The position numbers and the translations under genes are program-made. Shown here in pieces: positions 1-13,977 of a stretch of DNA of 64,000 bases (position 1 is the stretch's first letter; each line of letters begins with the position of its first letter). Under the pieces are notes generated by a model. The model was not told the origin of the DNA. It did not search any database and saw only the letters and a list, made by a program, of their open reading frames with translations. Source of the stretch: Periplaneta americana (lineage: Eukaryota > Arthropoda > Insecta > Blattodea > Blattidae); contig NC_091117.1 in the NCBI RefSeq assembly GCF_040183065.1, forward strand, positions 113,063,001-113,127,000, given 5' to 3'.

Positions 1-230
1 AATATGAAGGTAATACATAAAAAACCATACACATGCAATAAAATACAAATAGAAAAAAGACACAATAAATACAAAAAGAACATTATCCCTAATTACTTCA
101 TTCGGTCAGTGTTGATACTACTCATTACAACACTAATTAATAACTCTTTCCCTTATTTCCTCGGCCAGTTCCACCCTCAACTGTCGAACTTTTGCCATAA
201 ATTTTCCCACACAGTCACAGAATTTAGCAT
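1..230. other. AT-rich sequence, no gene seen
   Basis: AT-rich sequence with short chance open frames only. No protein family, RNA or repeat boundary was recognised. Confidence 0.5.
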
Positions 231-425
231 TATTTAATTTATCTTATGTCGCCAAGTGCTCCCTGCTAGATGTAATGAAGGGCTCTGGCAGGAATCGTTT
301 CCTCAGAGCTTCTGTGGCTTCACACTCCGATAAAATATGGTGTGATGTCTCGCCTCTACCCCAAAGAGGACATATTCTCGCCCCCCTCTCCGTTGACGAT
401 TTTAAGTGCCCTCCAGGCTCCTACA
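230..425 (-). pseudogene. LINE 3' fragment with zinc-knuckle C-terminus
   Basis: Read on the minus strand, this stretch gives the end of a non-LTR retrotransposon polyprotein. It shows CPL(W)GRGE, then HHIL, then C, followed by EATEALRKRFLP. That is the C-x2-C-x8-H-x4-C knuckle usually found after the RNase H domain of R1/Loa/Jockey-type LINEs, with its second cysteine changed to tryptophan. Stops follow at once, so it is a dead remnant. The clade cannot be fixed from so little sequence. Confidence 0.5.
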
Positions 426-639
426 CGAAACCAGATTAAGCATATTACACACGATACATATACGGAAGTATGAATAATAAGTTATATAAGGCTACATCAA
501 TAAAGGAAACAATAGTAAAAAAGTACTGAAGATAATATTATTTAAATCTACAAAATTATATAACAAGTAGTAAATATATTTAAAAACATGTTACAATGTT
601 ACATATACACCCGAAGTTAATGTGAAGAATATGCCTACT

Positions 640-2796
<2,157 letters not shown>

Positions 2797-2810
2797 CAAC
2801 GAAAGTTTAG

Positions 2811-3989
2811 CTACCACTTGTGCAATCAAATTAATATGCAGGTATATATATTTTTTTTTTGAGACAACGTAACAGTCAATAGATTGTAGATTCCACGTAC
2901 CACGAATAACAAACGCTGCCTGACAGGTAGATAAAGCATAAAAGAAATTTCGAGAATTATCGAGTACTTGGCAAGCAAAAAAGATCGAGGTAGTTCCAGT
3001 GACGAGTAAATCTATTATTGCTGCTTCTATGTAGCAAGAAGAACGGAAACTACTTTCTGAGAAAGTATTTGTCGCTTAATGGAAGTAGTTTCCGTTTTTA
3101 CCGCTAGAGACTAGATGGAAGCAGAAATTTTTGTGATCTTCATAACTGTTGCGGACGGAGCCCCTGAGAATCATTCGCTGGACCAGTTGTCCAATTCCGT
3201 GGAAGATATCCAATCCCAACATGAAAAAACTCAGTCACCTACTTCTTTGTTTAGTGATGATATGTTCTGAGTCATGTTTGGTGTTTGGACACCACAGGAA
3301 AATCCTACAATTTTCATTAGATGAAAAAACTTTCTCGTTGGGCCATATTTATGTTCTATTTGTCTATAACAAGACAAAGCCCCAATTACAATAGATGATA
3401 TTAAACTACAGTATTGCCTATAACATAAAAGTGAAAAAATATATATGGTAAAACATGAACGAAAAAAGATATAAATACAAGGCATAGGTATAAATACAAA
3501 TATTAAAAAATTGAAAAAAAAAAAAACATATAAATAAAATATGTAAAAATGTATAAATGATGGTTATAGAATACCGAAGAGATATAAATATTATTTTAAA
3601 TCAACTACTACCTTCTATATTTTAATAACATGAAGTTTATATTTAATGTAAGAAATTATTATGTAGACGTCTTCTTAAAATAGCAACATTGCAATGATGA
3701 TCTAGTTCTCTGTGGATTCTGGGTGCAGGTTTAAAAAGATCTCTCTATTTACATTCAAGATTGCTGCTTCTTTCTGTGGTGTAATTTTCATTGGCTGCCC
3801 TGTCTTCAGTCACGTTTTTAAGTCATTCTTCCCCATGATCTTGAAAACACTTGATCCAATAGTTTACTTTTGCTGAACGACATTTATGATCACATTTAAT
3901 GGAAGGCCTGCTTCCTATATTCCAATAATCGTCCGTGCGTTACTTCAGAAGTATAAGGCATTGTATTTTGTAAAATTAATTTTCAATAA
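2811..3989. other. No gene recognised
   Basis: AT-rich sequence with poly-T and poly-A runs. Short open frames on both strands overlap each other and match no family I recognise. Confidence 0.5.
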
Positions 3990-4001
3990 TAATTAGATCA
4001 T

Positions 4002-4146
4002 TAGGTGGATTGATGCGGTTATGACTGACTCCAGACTCTTCTTCGGAAGCGCGGCATGGAGGATGGCGATGGATAGGGAAAAATGGAGGAAGAAGCTAGA
4101 GGAGGCTAGGGCCCAACATTGGGCTGTTAGGCCATAGTAGTAGTAG
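4002..4146 (+). mobile_element. 5'-truncated RTE-like LINE 3' end with (TAG)n tail
   Basis: An open frame from 4003 to a TAG near 4137 encodes the last 44 or so residues of a LINE polyprotein. It includes AWRMAMDREKWRKKLEEARA, the usual C-terminus of RTE/BovB-like elements of arthropods. It is followed by a (TAG)n tail and flanked by the 12-bp repeat TAATTAGATCAT at 3990-4001 and 4147-4158. This is a short, clean, 5'-truncated insertion. Confidence 0.85.
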
Positions 4147-4725
4147 TAATTAGATCATACGAAGTCTAGATAAACATACTGAATGTTGTTATAATCACAG
4201 ATCAACAATAAAGTTTACAAAGAATACTAAACAGATGGACGAAATATGTAGAAGAGTTATATGACTTAGCTGTAGAAGACAAAGCAGCCATATCAGAAGA
4301 CAAAAAAAAGGATTTTCTATTTTAAAGAAGCTGAACTAGCACTTAGGGAAATGAAGAATGGGAAAGCAACAGAGTTGATGGAATCCCTATTGACTTAGTG
4401 AAATGCTTGGGTGAAGACAAGAAGGAAATTCTGTCACTATGCAATGAAATATATGAGAAAGGTGAATTGTGTGTAGATTTTATAGAGACAGTGTTGCTTC
4501 CAATACCAAAGAAAAATAATCCCAAGAAATGTTGAGAGTTCAGGACCATCAACCTGAAACCACACTCAGCGAAAATTCTCCTGCAAATACTGAATTGACA
4601 TTTATATTCTAAGATGGAAGAACAGTTGGAAGAAGAGCAGTTTGGCTTCAGGAAGGGAAAAGATAAGAGAGATGCAATTGGACTGTTACAGACAATCAGT
4701 GAAAGATACCTATAGAAGAATAAAG

Positions 4726-4726
<1 letters not shown>

Positions 4727-4769
<43 letters not shown>
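4727..4769. repeat. (TA)n microsatellite
   Basis: About 21 TA units lie inside the dead LINE reverse transcriptase, just before the VFVDLEKA motif. Confidence 0.95.
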
Positions 4770-4771
<2 letters not shown>

Positions 4772-4803
4772 TTTGTGGACCTAGAAAAGGCTTCTGACAG
4801 AGT

Positions 4804-4935
4804 AAAAGAATTGTAAATTATATTTTTATTTAACAATGCTGAAACTGCCGAGGTTATATCAGCATCGCTGGTGTGCTCAAATTTTGTCCCGCAGGAGTTC
4901 TTTTACATGCAAGAAATCTACTGACAAGAGCCTTT
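4804..4935 (-). mobile_element. SINE fragment nested in LINE
   Basis: This matches the SINE at 19654-19833, sharing TTTTGTCCCGCAGGAGTTCT and the tail read here as TTATTTAACAATGC. It is truncated before the tRNA-like head. TGACAGAGT at 4795-4803 and 4936-4944 is the target duplication. The LINE frame (DRVDWNK) resumes after it. Confidence 0.85.
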
Positions 4936-5604
4936 TGACAGAGTGGATTGGAATAAACTTATGGGAGATCCTGAATAAAAATGGTGTAGATTAGAAAGAG
5001 GGACGCTGTTCAGTAATCTTTATATGAAACGAGTCAAAGTCAGGATAGGAGAAGAAATGTCAGGAGGAAGTGAAATAGCAAAAGGAACACGTCAAGGATG
5101 CCCTTTATCACCTACTCCGTCCAACATCTATTTGTAGGATTTAGTGAAGAACTGTTTTCAGAACATGGGAGGAGTGATAGTTTGGGGAAGAAGAATAAAA
5201 TGCATAAGATTTGCTGATGATATGGTGTTCTTAGCAAAAAGAAAGATGATACTAAAGAATAAGCTAGTGGAGCTAAATGACAGCTGTGAGCAGTATAGGA
5301 TGAAGATAAATGGAAATAAGACGAAGACCATGATCATAGGAAGAAAAATAAACAAGGTAAACTTGCGAATTCTAAATGAGGCAATAGAGCAAGTGGACAG
5401 CTTCAAATACTTGGGGTGTACTATAAGCAGTAACATGAGCTGCTGCCAGGAAGTCAAAAGGATAGCAATAGCCAAGGAAGCTTTTAATAGAAAAAGGAGC
5501 ATCTTCAGCGGACCTCTGGAAAAGAACTAAGGAAGAGACTAGTGAAGTGTTTTGTGTGGAGTGTGGCAATGTATGGAGTAGAAACATGGACATTATGACA
5601 AAGT

Positions 5605-6031
5605 GAAGAGAAGCAGATAGAAGTATTTGAAATGTGGATGAGAAGAATGGAATGTGTGAATTGGACAGACAATTAGAAATGAAGCTGTGTTGGAAAGAGT
5701 GGGTGAAGAAATAATGATGCTGAAACTTATCAGGAAGAGGAAAAGGAATTGGTTGGGTCGCTGTCTGAGAAAAAACTGCCTATTGAAGAATGCACTGAAA
5801 GGTATGGTGAACATAGAAGAGAAGCGGATAGAAGTATTTTAAATGTGGATGAGAAGAATGGAATGTGTGAATTGGACAGACAGAATAAGAAATGAAGCTG
5901 TGTTGGAAAGAGTGGGTGAAGAAATAATGATGCTGAATCTTATCAGGAAGAGGAAAAGGAATTGGTTGGGTCGCTGTCTGAGAAAAAACTGCCTATTGAA
6001 GAATGCACTGAAAGGTATGGTGAACATAGAA
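5605..6031. repeat. 211-bp tandem duplication inside LINE relic
   Basis: Two near-identical 211-bp copies abut at about 5820, and both encode the LINE segment MRRMECVNWTD...RNCLLKNAL. The junction shares a short GAAGAG microhomology. The few differences suggest it arose late in the life of this dead element. Confidence 0.9.
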
Positions 6032-6163
6032 GAGTTCGGAGCAGAAAAAGATATCAGATGATAGACGACATTAAGATATATGGATCATATGCGGAGACAA
6101 AGAGGAAGGCTCTTTCTTTTGCAAAGACACATTCATTTTACATTTAGATATTCTGTGGCATTA

Positions 6164-6240
6164 TAGCCCATGAAGGGCCCAGATCAACCAGCAGGCTGCT
6201 GGCTTCATGTCCTAGTGCCGAAGCAGAGGTGGGCACTTAG
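6164..6240 (+). repeat. Dispersed repeat shared with 17341-17405
   Basis: A 65-bp segment containing CAGGCTGCTGGCTTCATGTC and GCCGAAGCAGAGGTGG recurs near 17341. The family is not identified. Confidence 0.7.
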
Positions 6241-6249
6241 ATATTAAAA

Positions 6250-7050
6250 GTTAATAAATTGCAAGGGACTCTGAGCCTGAGTTTCACATAACTACAGACT
6301 CCAGCTTATGGCAATACATTTAGTTTTCTGTTTGGTACTCATATGCTGAAGTTTGTCTTTCAGAATTGAATGTTTTACATATTTTATTAGTAGTGCAATT
6401 AATACAGTACCTCTTTTCTTGTGACTCCCAGTCAGGAGTCTGAACAGCCATGTCTCTGGCATCCCTTGCATCTTTCTGAACTTGTTGCTTGGCTCTTTCT
6501 TGTACTTCGGTTGGTGAAAAAATGTCTTGTTTTAGCACTCTTTGTGTATCTTTCTGAGATTCAGTATTTTCATATTGAGCTAATAAAATTTTGTGCTTCA
6601 GCCTGTGGACAAGTGAAATATTACTGACAACTATTCAGCATAAACATTGTCATTATTATTAAATTGCTGATAAATAGAGCATTTTGTCACTCATTTAACC
6701 AATAACAAGGGAATATAACTGAGGTACCATATTATCAATATCATAATCATCATCATCTGATCATGGATCTTTATGAAAAATTCTATTTTCTTGCTTTAGC
6801 AAATAACAAAAAAATAAATCAAATTGTGCATATACATTTTATAGGTAATGACTAATGAGACTAACAAATAAGCATGTTTTGTAGAATCTAAAAATGTTTG
6901 TTGCAATATTAATTTATATTCACCAATATTTTACAAAATAACGCCTAAAAGTTCATTTTGTCCGTGCATCAGCTATATACTGTAAATAAATCTAGGAATC
7001 TGGACACTATTAACACAAATGTACGTATATATTTATTTTATTATATTTAT
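6250..7050. other. No gene recognised
   Basis: AT-rich sequence with only short chance open frames. Confidence 0.5.
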
Positions 7051-7059
7051 AGCTACCAA

Positions 7060-7275
7060 TATGTATGGATATGTATCAGAGGAAGAACAATTGTTTGTAT
7101 GCATCTGAAGTCTGATTAGTGTAACATGTAGCTAATGGGCGATGTATGCAATGGAGGGGGAAACGAACTGGCCACCCTACCCAATTTTATCTCCTGGCCT
7201 AGCTGCCTCATAAGTGATGCTTTTTGGTATCACTTATGAGGGTCTGATCAGTCTTTGGACAGTTGGCTAAACAAC
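7060..7275 (+). repeat. Dispersed repeat, copy 1 (second copy at 52470-52640)
   Basis: Both copies share GATGTATGCAA(T/C)GGAGG, AACTGGCCAC-like sequence, CTCCTG and a GACAGTTG(G/A)CTAAACAA end. This is an interspersed repeat with no coding. The class is unknown; a LINE or SINE 3' part is possible. Confidence 0.75.
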
Positions 7276-7489
7276 AATATGTATAGTCAGATATTAGGAA
7301 TGTCTTTTGTGACCATTACTGTTAACAGTTAACAAGCAGCAATGCAGACGTCAGTCCAAAATTCACCAGTCTTTCTTTCGATAGCTTGTGTTAATATACA
7401 AATTGCGATAGTTTAATGGCTAAAGTTATTGTTTCCAGTGGTATTGAAGATTTTGGCTTATTGCCATTTTCCTTTTGGCCTTCCAGTCG

Positions 7490-7526
<37 letters not shown>

Positions 7527-7628
7527 AATCCAAACAAGCATAAGGCTCACGGCCTGTATGGTCTTAGTGAGTCATTCTCGGTCCATCTCTCTTTTTTTTT
7601 TCTTTTTTTTTTTTTTTTTTTTTTTTTT
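7490..7628. repeat. (CAT)n microsatellite and T-rich tract
   Basis: About twelve CAT units are at 7490-7526 and a long T-rich tract at 7590-7628. The open frames that give poly-His, poly-Ile or poly-Phe here are products of these tracts. Confidence 0.95.
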
Positions 7629-7980
7629 GGATGGCCCAAAGGTCTCTTTCCTGGGGACAGTGTTGAAACATCTTTTGGAAGTCTATTATTGTGACTTTTA
7701 ATTCAACACAATAATGTTGCTTTTATTCACAACAATTATGACTTTCTATAACTGAATTTAAACACTCCCGTCAAAAATGGGTATTTCACTCCAACAGCAA
7801 CACAGTATTCGTTATTGCACTCCACAGACGACAATGGCAATTCACTTGGATTATTATGTACTCCTAATCTTAACTAATGTTCACAAAGCACTATTTACAA
7901 CACAAAACTGTCAGTTCTCAGTTCACGGTTCGTTTGCCTTAGCTAGTTTTTCTAGCTCATTCACTCAAGTTCACAGTATA

Positions 7981-8075
7981 TCGAACCCAAGACTTGCAGA
8001 GACAGTCCACTGAACTTCGAACTCAAGACTTCTGGAGACAGTCCACTGCACTCGAACTCAAGACTTCCAACTGCG
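7981..8075. repeat. 37-bp minisatellite, about 2.6 copies
   Basis: The unit reads roughly TCGAACTCAAGACTTCTGGA plus GACAGTCCACTG. Starts are near 7981, 8018 and 8054. Confidence 0.8.
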
Positions 8076-11012
8076 TTGCTTCCGCCTGGACACTGCTCAA
8101 GTTCACTTGTGTGTCGAACCGTAGACTCCTGGGCGCTGCTGATTCACAAATTGAACTCGGTGTCCAATACTAACAACTGCCTCTCTTCGAAGGCTGCACA
8201 CTTTTTATTAGTTAAACCACACTTCACGAACCTTTGACCCTCGAAGTTTCTGCTTCTATAGACTTCTGCTCGGGAGGTTTCGTTCCCCCCTTCACCTGCA
8301 GCTTTGCGTCCCCTTTGCTTCATACCACACCGCAAATGCCCATACACCAGATGCGCGTGCAATCTCCCCCACTGCGCCGCCCATCTCTTGCACTCCCCGC
8401 ACATGGTTTTTCCACTGCAGCTGGTACTTGTTTATAAATTGTGAAACTCATTGTAATTGGAGTTCTTGCATGGCCTTCCAGTGAACAGCCAATTTATATT
8501 GGTTTGGGAGTTGTTGGCTGTGCAGTACATCTCGGTTCATTGTTGAGAATGGGTTGTTGCAAAGTTTACACTAGTCACTTCCTTTAAGACCTATCTGGTA
8601 AAGATGTGATTCCAGGCAATCATGTCCCATTTTGACAACTGCTCTTTTCATTTCTTCATATTTGGAGTTTAGGTACTGTTTTCCTAGGAGACCAAGTTTG
8701 AACTCATCTGATTTTTTTTTCAAAATGTTGACAACATTTTCTTGTTGTGCTTTTTTTTTTGGTATTTTCTTACTTCATGCAGGTGTAGTTCGTTTTTTCC
8801 AATCTGTGACAGACTAGGCTCTTTTTGGAGGAGGGGGGGGTCTTTTTTTGGCTAGTTCATCTCCTTTCTCATTTCCTTTTACTGGATAGTGGATGGGGAT
8901 CCACTATTATGCTGCTGTTTTTTTGTTGCTTTCCCAATAAATGTCAGATCTATTCTTGTGAGTGGAAATAAACATTTAAGGAAAATGTTGAGGCATTGTT
9001 GTATTATAATTATAGAAGCTATTTTTAAGTTTGATAATGCCTAATTAAGCTACTGCATAAGGTTCCTGTTTTAGTTTGCAGTCTAAACATTATGCACATC
9101 ACAGATTAGGCTTGTTGACTTATACCAGTTACAAATCGATCTTCCAAAAGGAGGGCATGATAAGAGGATGATGATGTTAATTTTTTTTATTTTTCCTGTT
9201 AAAACACATTTATTCACTCGAAGTTTCTTATTTTGAGCCGAGTTAAATTTTAAAATTAAATTAAATTTTCTTACGAGTCTTTAATATATTGTTTTATCTG
9301 GCACAAGAAAATGGAGAATTTGACAACAGAATTTTCTACAACACTTCCTCAATGAAGATTTTTTTCGTGAAAATATTGCAAACAAAAATGCGTTGTTCTA
9401 CAGCCAAGGAGCGGAACCAGGACCTATTACGAGGGTAAACAAAGCCATAAAATCCTAAAACAGTCAGGCTCGTAGCCAACTGGTTTCCTTGAACAGCACT
9501 GGCATTTAGTTTCATCCACTCTGTATGTGGCCCAGTAGAAATAGTAAAGTATGCAGAATTAAAGATATATAGCTACTTAAAGAATACAATTTCAAATTGT
9601 CAGATACATTACTTCTGCTATTACAAAAATGCTTTTGTGTATGAGAATATAAAATGTTCATCATTTTACTTCGATGCACAGTAAATCATGTCTTGTAAAT
9701 GATAATTCAAGAAGTAAAGCAAGAAATAAGAATATCAATGGTAACATGATAAAAAATTAATTATTGTGAAGTGTGTAAAACATATAATGAGCAAATATGT
9801 GGCATCTTCACGACCTCAATTTTTAGGTTTAGCAAGATTCCTTCCACTTCAAATATTGCAACTAGTGTATCAGAATTTTAAATTGAGTGAGAAGGGGGAT
9901 TAAAGTATGCAGAACCAAGGTAAACATCACGTTTTTCTCGTGCTTCATATCAATGAACTTATTTGGAAATGTTAAATATTACTAACTAGCATACAAATAA
10001 TTTTCCATCTGGATTATGCCTAGACGTGAAATAAAATAAAAGCTGGATCTAAAATTTAAAATTGAGGTGTATGAAATGAAAATATAAAAATTGTCGGCTT
10101 TAGCACAGTGATAAGAACAACTGCGAAAACTGCTACGAAATCCACATGCAAATATGGGCATATTTTCATCCTCCAGATTTTATTTTTGACATGGATTAGA
10201 AATGGCCTGTAATTTTACCTATAGTCTTCTTATTCAAATACAGGTTCTTTTACGGTCGTAAATTTATGAGCCAGACCTCCCAGAATTACTATCTTAGGAA
10301 AAAAACTTAGGAGTTTCATTGCACATAAAATCCATGACCCTCATGCCGAGTATGTTAACCTCTAGACCACAGACCACTGAGGTCGATGCTTTGGACAGAT
10401 ACTAGCCCATCAAAATCCCTTCATTGGCATTATCCCTATCACCAAAGTAACTGAATGTTGTTATATGTTTTTTTTTTCTTTTTTTTTAACTAAGACAAAT
10501 GTTTCTCTGAGTTTGTAACCTATTTCCATTCAAAAGCTATTGTTTTTAGTTGTGTTTATTCTTAGTTACTCTTTGTAATCTGAACACATCTCTCTGAAAA
10601 TTATTTTCTCTATCTAAGATTATAATATATGATTATTATCTGCTAATAAAATGTAGGTACTTTGAACAAATAAACAGACATGATTGAGAAAATATTTGAT
10701 AGGTGCATCCTACTGGTCTAAAATACTTTCCCCTGCTGAACCAACTGTTTGACTGTCATGAAGATGAGCTAAATAAGATATTGTTTAGTCATGTTTACTT
10801 ACTTATGAGGTGGAAGGACTGCTTCATCTTCTTCTTCATCATTCTCGCATTCACATCGTTCATCAGTCAACTGATACGACCAATAATGATCTTCATGATT
10901 TAAAGACCGGCAAGTTTCTCTGATTAAAATAAGCAATAGATGTTGACATATCAGTTATGTAGCATGCAATATACTTCATTTTATTGTGTATACATGGTAC
11001 CAAATTCTAGAG
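8076..11012. other. Long stretch without recognisable gene
   Basis: There is a GC-richer island near 8230-8410 and then AT-rich sequence. I saw no conserved protein motif, terminal repeat or tRNA-like box. Confidence 0.5.
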
Positions 11013-11025
11013 AATACATAGGAGT

Positions 11026-11278
11026 GCCCACACCTGTGGAGTAACGGTCAGCGCGTCTGGCCGCGAAATCAGGTGGCCCAGGTTCAATTCCCGGTCGGGG
11101 CAAGTTACCTGGTTGAGGTTTTTTCCAGGGTTTTCCCTCAACCCAATACGAGCAAATGCTGGGTAACTTTCGGTGCTGGACCCCGGACTCATTTCACCGT
11201 CATTATCACCTTCATTTCATTCAGATGCTAAATAACCTGAGATGTTGATACAGCGTCGTAAAATAACCCAATAAAATA
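11026..11278 (+). mobile_element. tRNA-derived SINE (type A), full length
   Basis: Head: CACCTGTGGAGTAACGGTCA (A-box region), then B-box GGTTCAATTCC. The body contains GCAAATGCTGGGTAAC, and the tail ends GCGTCGTAAAATAACCC. AATACATAGGAGT at 11013-11025 and 11279-11291 is a 13-bp target duplication. A second copy lies at 17731. Confidence 0.93.
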
Positions 11279-11390
11279 AATACATAGGAGTATGGACTGT
11301 ATATGCATCTGTGAGAGGTAGGGAGAGAATTGTTATAAAGATATGCCAAAGTTTATTATTAGGCAGTTACGGGTAAGTAAGTAGAAACAA

Positions 11391-11638
11391 GCTCCCTGCG
11401 GTGGTTGAGTGGTCAGATCTTTAGTCTGTCATGCAGGCGGTCCGGGTTCGAGTCCCGGTCAAGTCTGGGATTTTTCAGTGACATTTGTAGCAGACAAGGT
11501 CGCAATTGTGGGTTTTCTCGGGGTTCTCCCGTTTCCCCTCCCTATATTAGGCATCTACATCATTCAGTCAACATTTCTCCATTCCATCATCATTCCACAG
11601 CATTCCCTGAATGCCGGATGGCAATGCACAGAGAGGGC
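11391..11638 (+). mobile_element. tRNA-derived SINE (type B), full length
   Basis: Head CTCCCTGCGGTGGTTGAGTG with A-box TGGTTGAGTGG and B-box GGGTTCGAGTCCCGG. The body has GTAGCAGACAAGGTCGC. The 3' end (GGATGGCAATGCACAGAGAG) is different from type A. TAAGTAGAAACAA at 11378-11390 and 11639-11651 is the target duplication. Confidence 0.93.
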
Positions 11639-11651
11639 TAAGTAGAAACAA

Positions 11652-13080
11652 ATTAGTAGATGTCATTAAATTGTAAAGAAACATGATAAATAGAATAAAA
11701 GAATAAATTGCAGTTACTGTGACAGAGTTCTCACTACATTCCCAGTGCACTACTAGCCAAGCCTATCTCGTTAGCGTCTCATTCTGATCTCACTGACCTT
11801 GCGCCCATCCTTTCGGTACTATAGCACTGCTCTCAATACTATGAAATGGAAGAGCCTGAACAAACGGGGCTCAAGTTCTCCCCCCCCCTCCAAAACCAGG
11901 TTTTTGTTGTGTATTTCCAGTAAAATGGAAATAATTTTTCATTCTCAAGTTAAGTTCCCATACTTTCACTTCTGCAGGCGTTTTTAGTGATATTAAAAGT
12001 ATTTATTTCAATCACTGACTTCACAGCATATGTTTAAGGTGTTAAACCTTTGCATTACATGTTTAAAAGACATATGAACGTTTTCGTTGAACTAAGTCAA
12101 CATCATCAGATACGACGTACATTTCAGCAATATCAATAATCTCTACATAATCTCTACAAATACAATACATATTTAGTGACATGCTCAATAAAACATACTA
12201 AAAACCAACATAGTTATGATACATAGTGACATTCTTGTATGACTGCCCTTATTGTCAATTATTTAAAATACACGTGTAAGTTGTAAAATATATATATATA
12301 TATGTTTGCAAGTCTTCACACATGGAATAATGAAGTAACGTGATGTAAAAGGAATAAAAATAAAATAAATATAAAACTAAGGTAATTATATGTTATGAAT
12401 GTGAAGAGTTGCAAATTACAGTATTTGATTACATTTGTTGTATTCATGTTTCTGTTACCCAATAATGCACATATTTCAACCTTTCAGAACGTGTGTATCG
12501 TATCTCGTAATTTGTCTTAAATGTTTTACAAAATAATATGGTTGTCTTATAATTGCCAATATATTATAAGTTGGGTTGTTTAATGTTGATTAGTAATGTA
12601 TATTTAATTTGACGATGATGCTGTACATCCAATCTGATGCCTTAGTGATATTTATAATTTAGCAATCTTTGAGTGTTAGCAGCCCTATATATTCTGACTG
12701 AAATCATTTGCAACTCTCCTGTCAGTAGCACTAGAACATGCCATAGCAAGGCGAATAGTAAGGCCACTCATGGCAGTTGGCCTATCGTATCCTTGACCTC
12801 TTAGATATTACAGTCTTTTAGCTCATCCAATTTTTTTGTGCTAAACTTTCATCTTTTAAATTCTCTAGAGGCATAAAATGTAAAAATGTATGTTGTATGA
12901 AATACATTAAATCAATGAACACTGTATTATTGACCTAACATGTGTGTTTTATTATTAAATATGTTGCACCCTTTCAAGCCATTATCTTTTACATAGTGCA
13001 CAAAAAAAGAAAATTGTTCAACAACAGACACATCACTAGTCTCATCTGAAATAACTGAGAAACATCTTGCACCGCTCACA
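11652..13080. other. No gene recognised
   Basis: AT-rich sequence with a short (TA)n at about 12288-12303. No coding or element boundary was recognised. Confidence 0.5.
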
Positions 13081-13089
13081 TCTCAAACT

Positions 13090-13300
13090 ATTTTTCTTTT
13101 AATTACAGAATCACATGAATTTCGATGGTGTGTACGAGGTATGAAAACAAAGTTGTCTCGTGAGCCAAATGTATGAGAATTTCATGCAAATGACAATTTC
13201 AGTTATTAATGGAGAAAAATTCGTTCTGGCACCGGGGATCAAACCCAGGACCCCCAGTTCTAAGCACTGGGTGCTATAACCACTGAGCTATGCTGAGGCT
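13090..13300 (-). mobile_element. tRNA-headed SINE (type C), boundaries uncertain
   Basis: On the minus strand from about 13298 there is GCATAGCTCAGTGGTTATAG (A-box) followed by GGGTTTGATCCCCGG (B-box), in the tRNA order and spacing. A downstream AT-rich body runs to about 13090. No acceptor-stem pairing is evident and no target duplication was found, so the 3' limit is a guess. Confidence 0.65.
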
Positions 13301-13900
13301 CAATCACCAGCACCGGATCGAATCCTTCAAATAACTAATGGTAACCATAACAGATAATTCTGTAGGACCAAAAAGTAATCTTTACATAGACGTAAATGAT
13401 CATTTTTGTTAAGTTACAAAAACTGATTACATACACAACTATTACTACTTTTAAAAGCTGAACTAAAGGGAGGGGCTACTCATCAATTAGCACTGGTCAG
13501 CTTGATGAGTTAATGACTGAATTTGGTATAATTTTCCTCTATTCAATACCTAATTCCCTCTTTACCCTTTCCTATCCAGTCCTCTGACTGAACTCTTACT
13601 TTCTTCAACCCCAATGGCATTAGAGCATTCGAGGCCTAGGGGTTCATTTCACTTTCCTTCCTCCTCTTTCTACTTTTCTGTTCCTAGTGCTGACCTGCTA
13701 TGGCACTAAAATCGTCCTCCAATGGCTTAAGAGGGAAAGCTGGTGATCCACAAGATCTCCCAGCTAGGTCCAATGGACCCGTAGACTAACAGCAGGTGTG
13801 GTCTTCCAGACATTCTGGGGGTTGTGTGTGAATGAAGTAGCCACCAAAACGTTAAAATATGGTGTTCACTTAAATCGGCTACAACTTGCCATTTTCACAT

Positions 13901-13977
13901 ATCTTTGAAAAATATTGGAGTGCAAGAGGTCAAATGACTTTATTGTCAAACGCCTGGCATTAGAAAACAACAACAAC
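13901..13977 (+). mobile_element. LINE 3' tip with (AAC)n tail
   Basis: This 77-bp piece ends TGGCATTAGAAAACAACAAC. It is the extreme 3' end of the RNase H LINE seen at 22497-23454, 62905-63628 and 63764-63940. It is severely 5'-truncated. Confidence 0.85.

Larger units (their letters stand above)
4200..6147 (+). pseudogene. Non-LTR retrotransposon reverse transcriptase, decayed
   Basis: The translation passes through the fingers/palm order of a LINE reverse transcriptase. In order: EMKNGKAT and DGIPIDLVK (about 4350-4400), IPKKNNPK and EFRTINL (about 4505-4550), QFGFRKGK (about 4640), VFVDLEKA (about 4770), QGCPLSP (about 5095), IRFADDMVFL catalytic motif (about 5205), FKYLGCTI (about 5405) and AETWT-like sequence (about 5580). 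The enzyme would copy its own RNA at a nicked target. Stops and frameshifts are scattered throughout. A SINE sits at 4804-4935, a TA microsatellite at 4727-4769, and a tandem duplication at 5605-6031. The endonuclease domain is missing, so it is 5'-truncated. Confidence 0.85.

Noticed and set aside
7416..7701. Open frames with poly-His, poly-Ile and poly-Phe
   Set aside because: They are translations of a CAT microsatellite and a T-rich tract, with no family similarity.
8144..8437. GC-rich open frames on both strands
   Set aside because: The frames overlap and are unlike any family; the segment is simply GC-richer and near a small minisatellite.
11395..11470. Possible tRNA gene
   Set aside because: Head of a SINE with a 13-bp flanking duplication.
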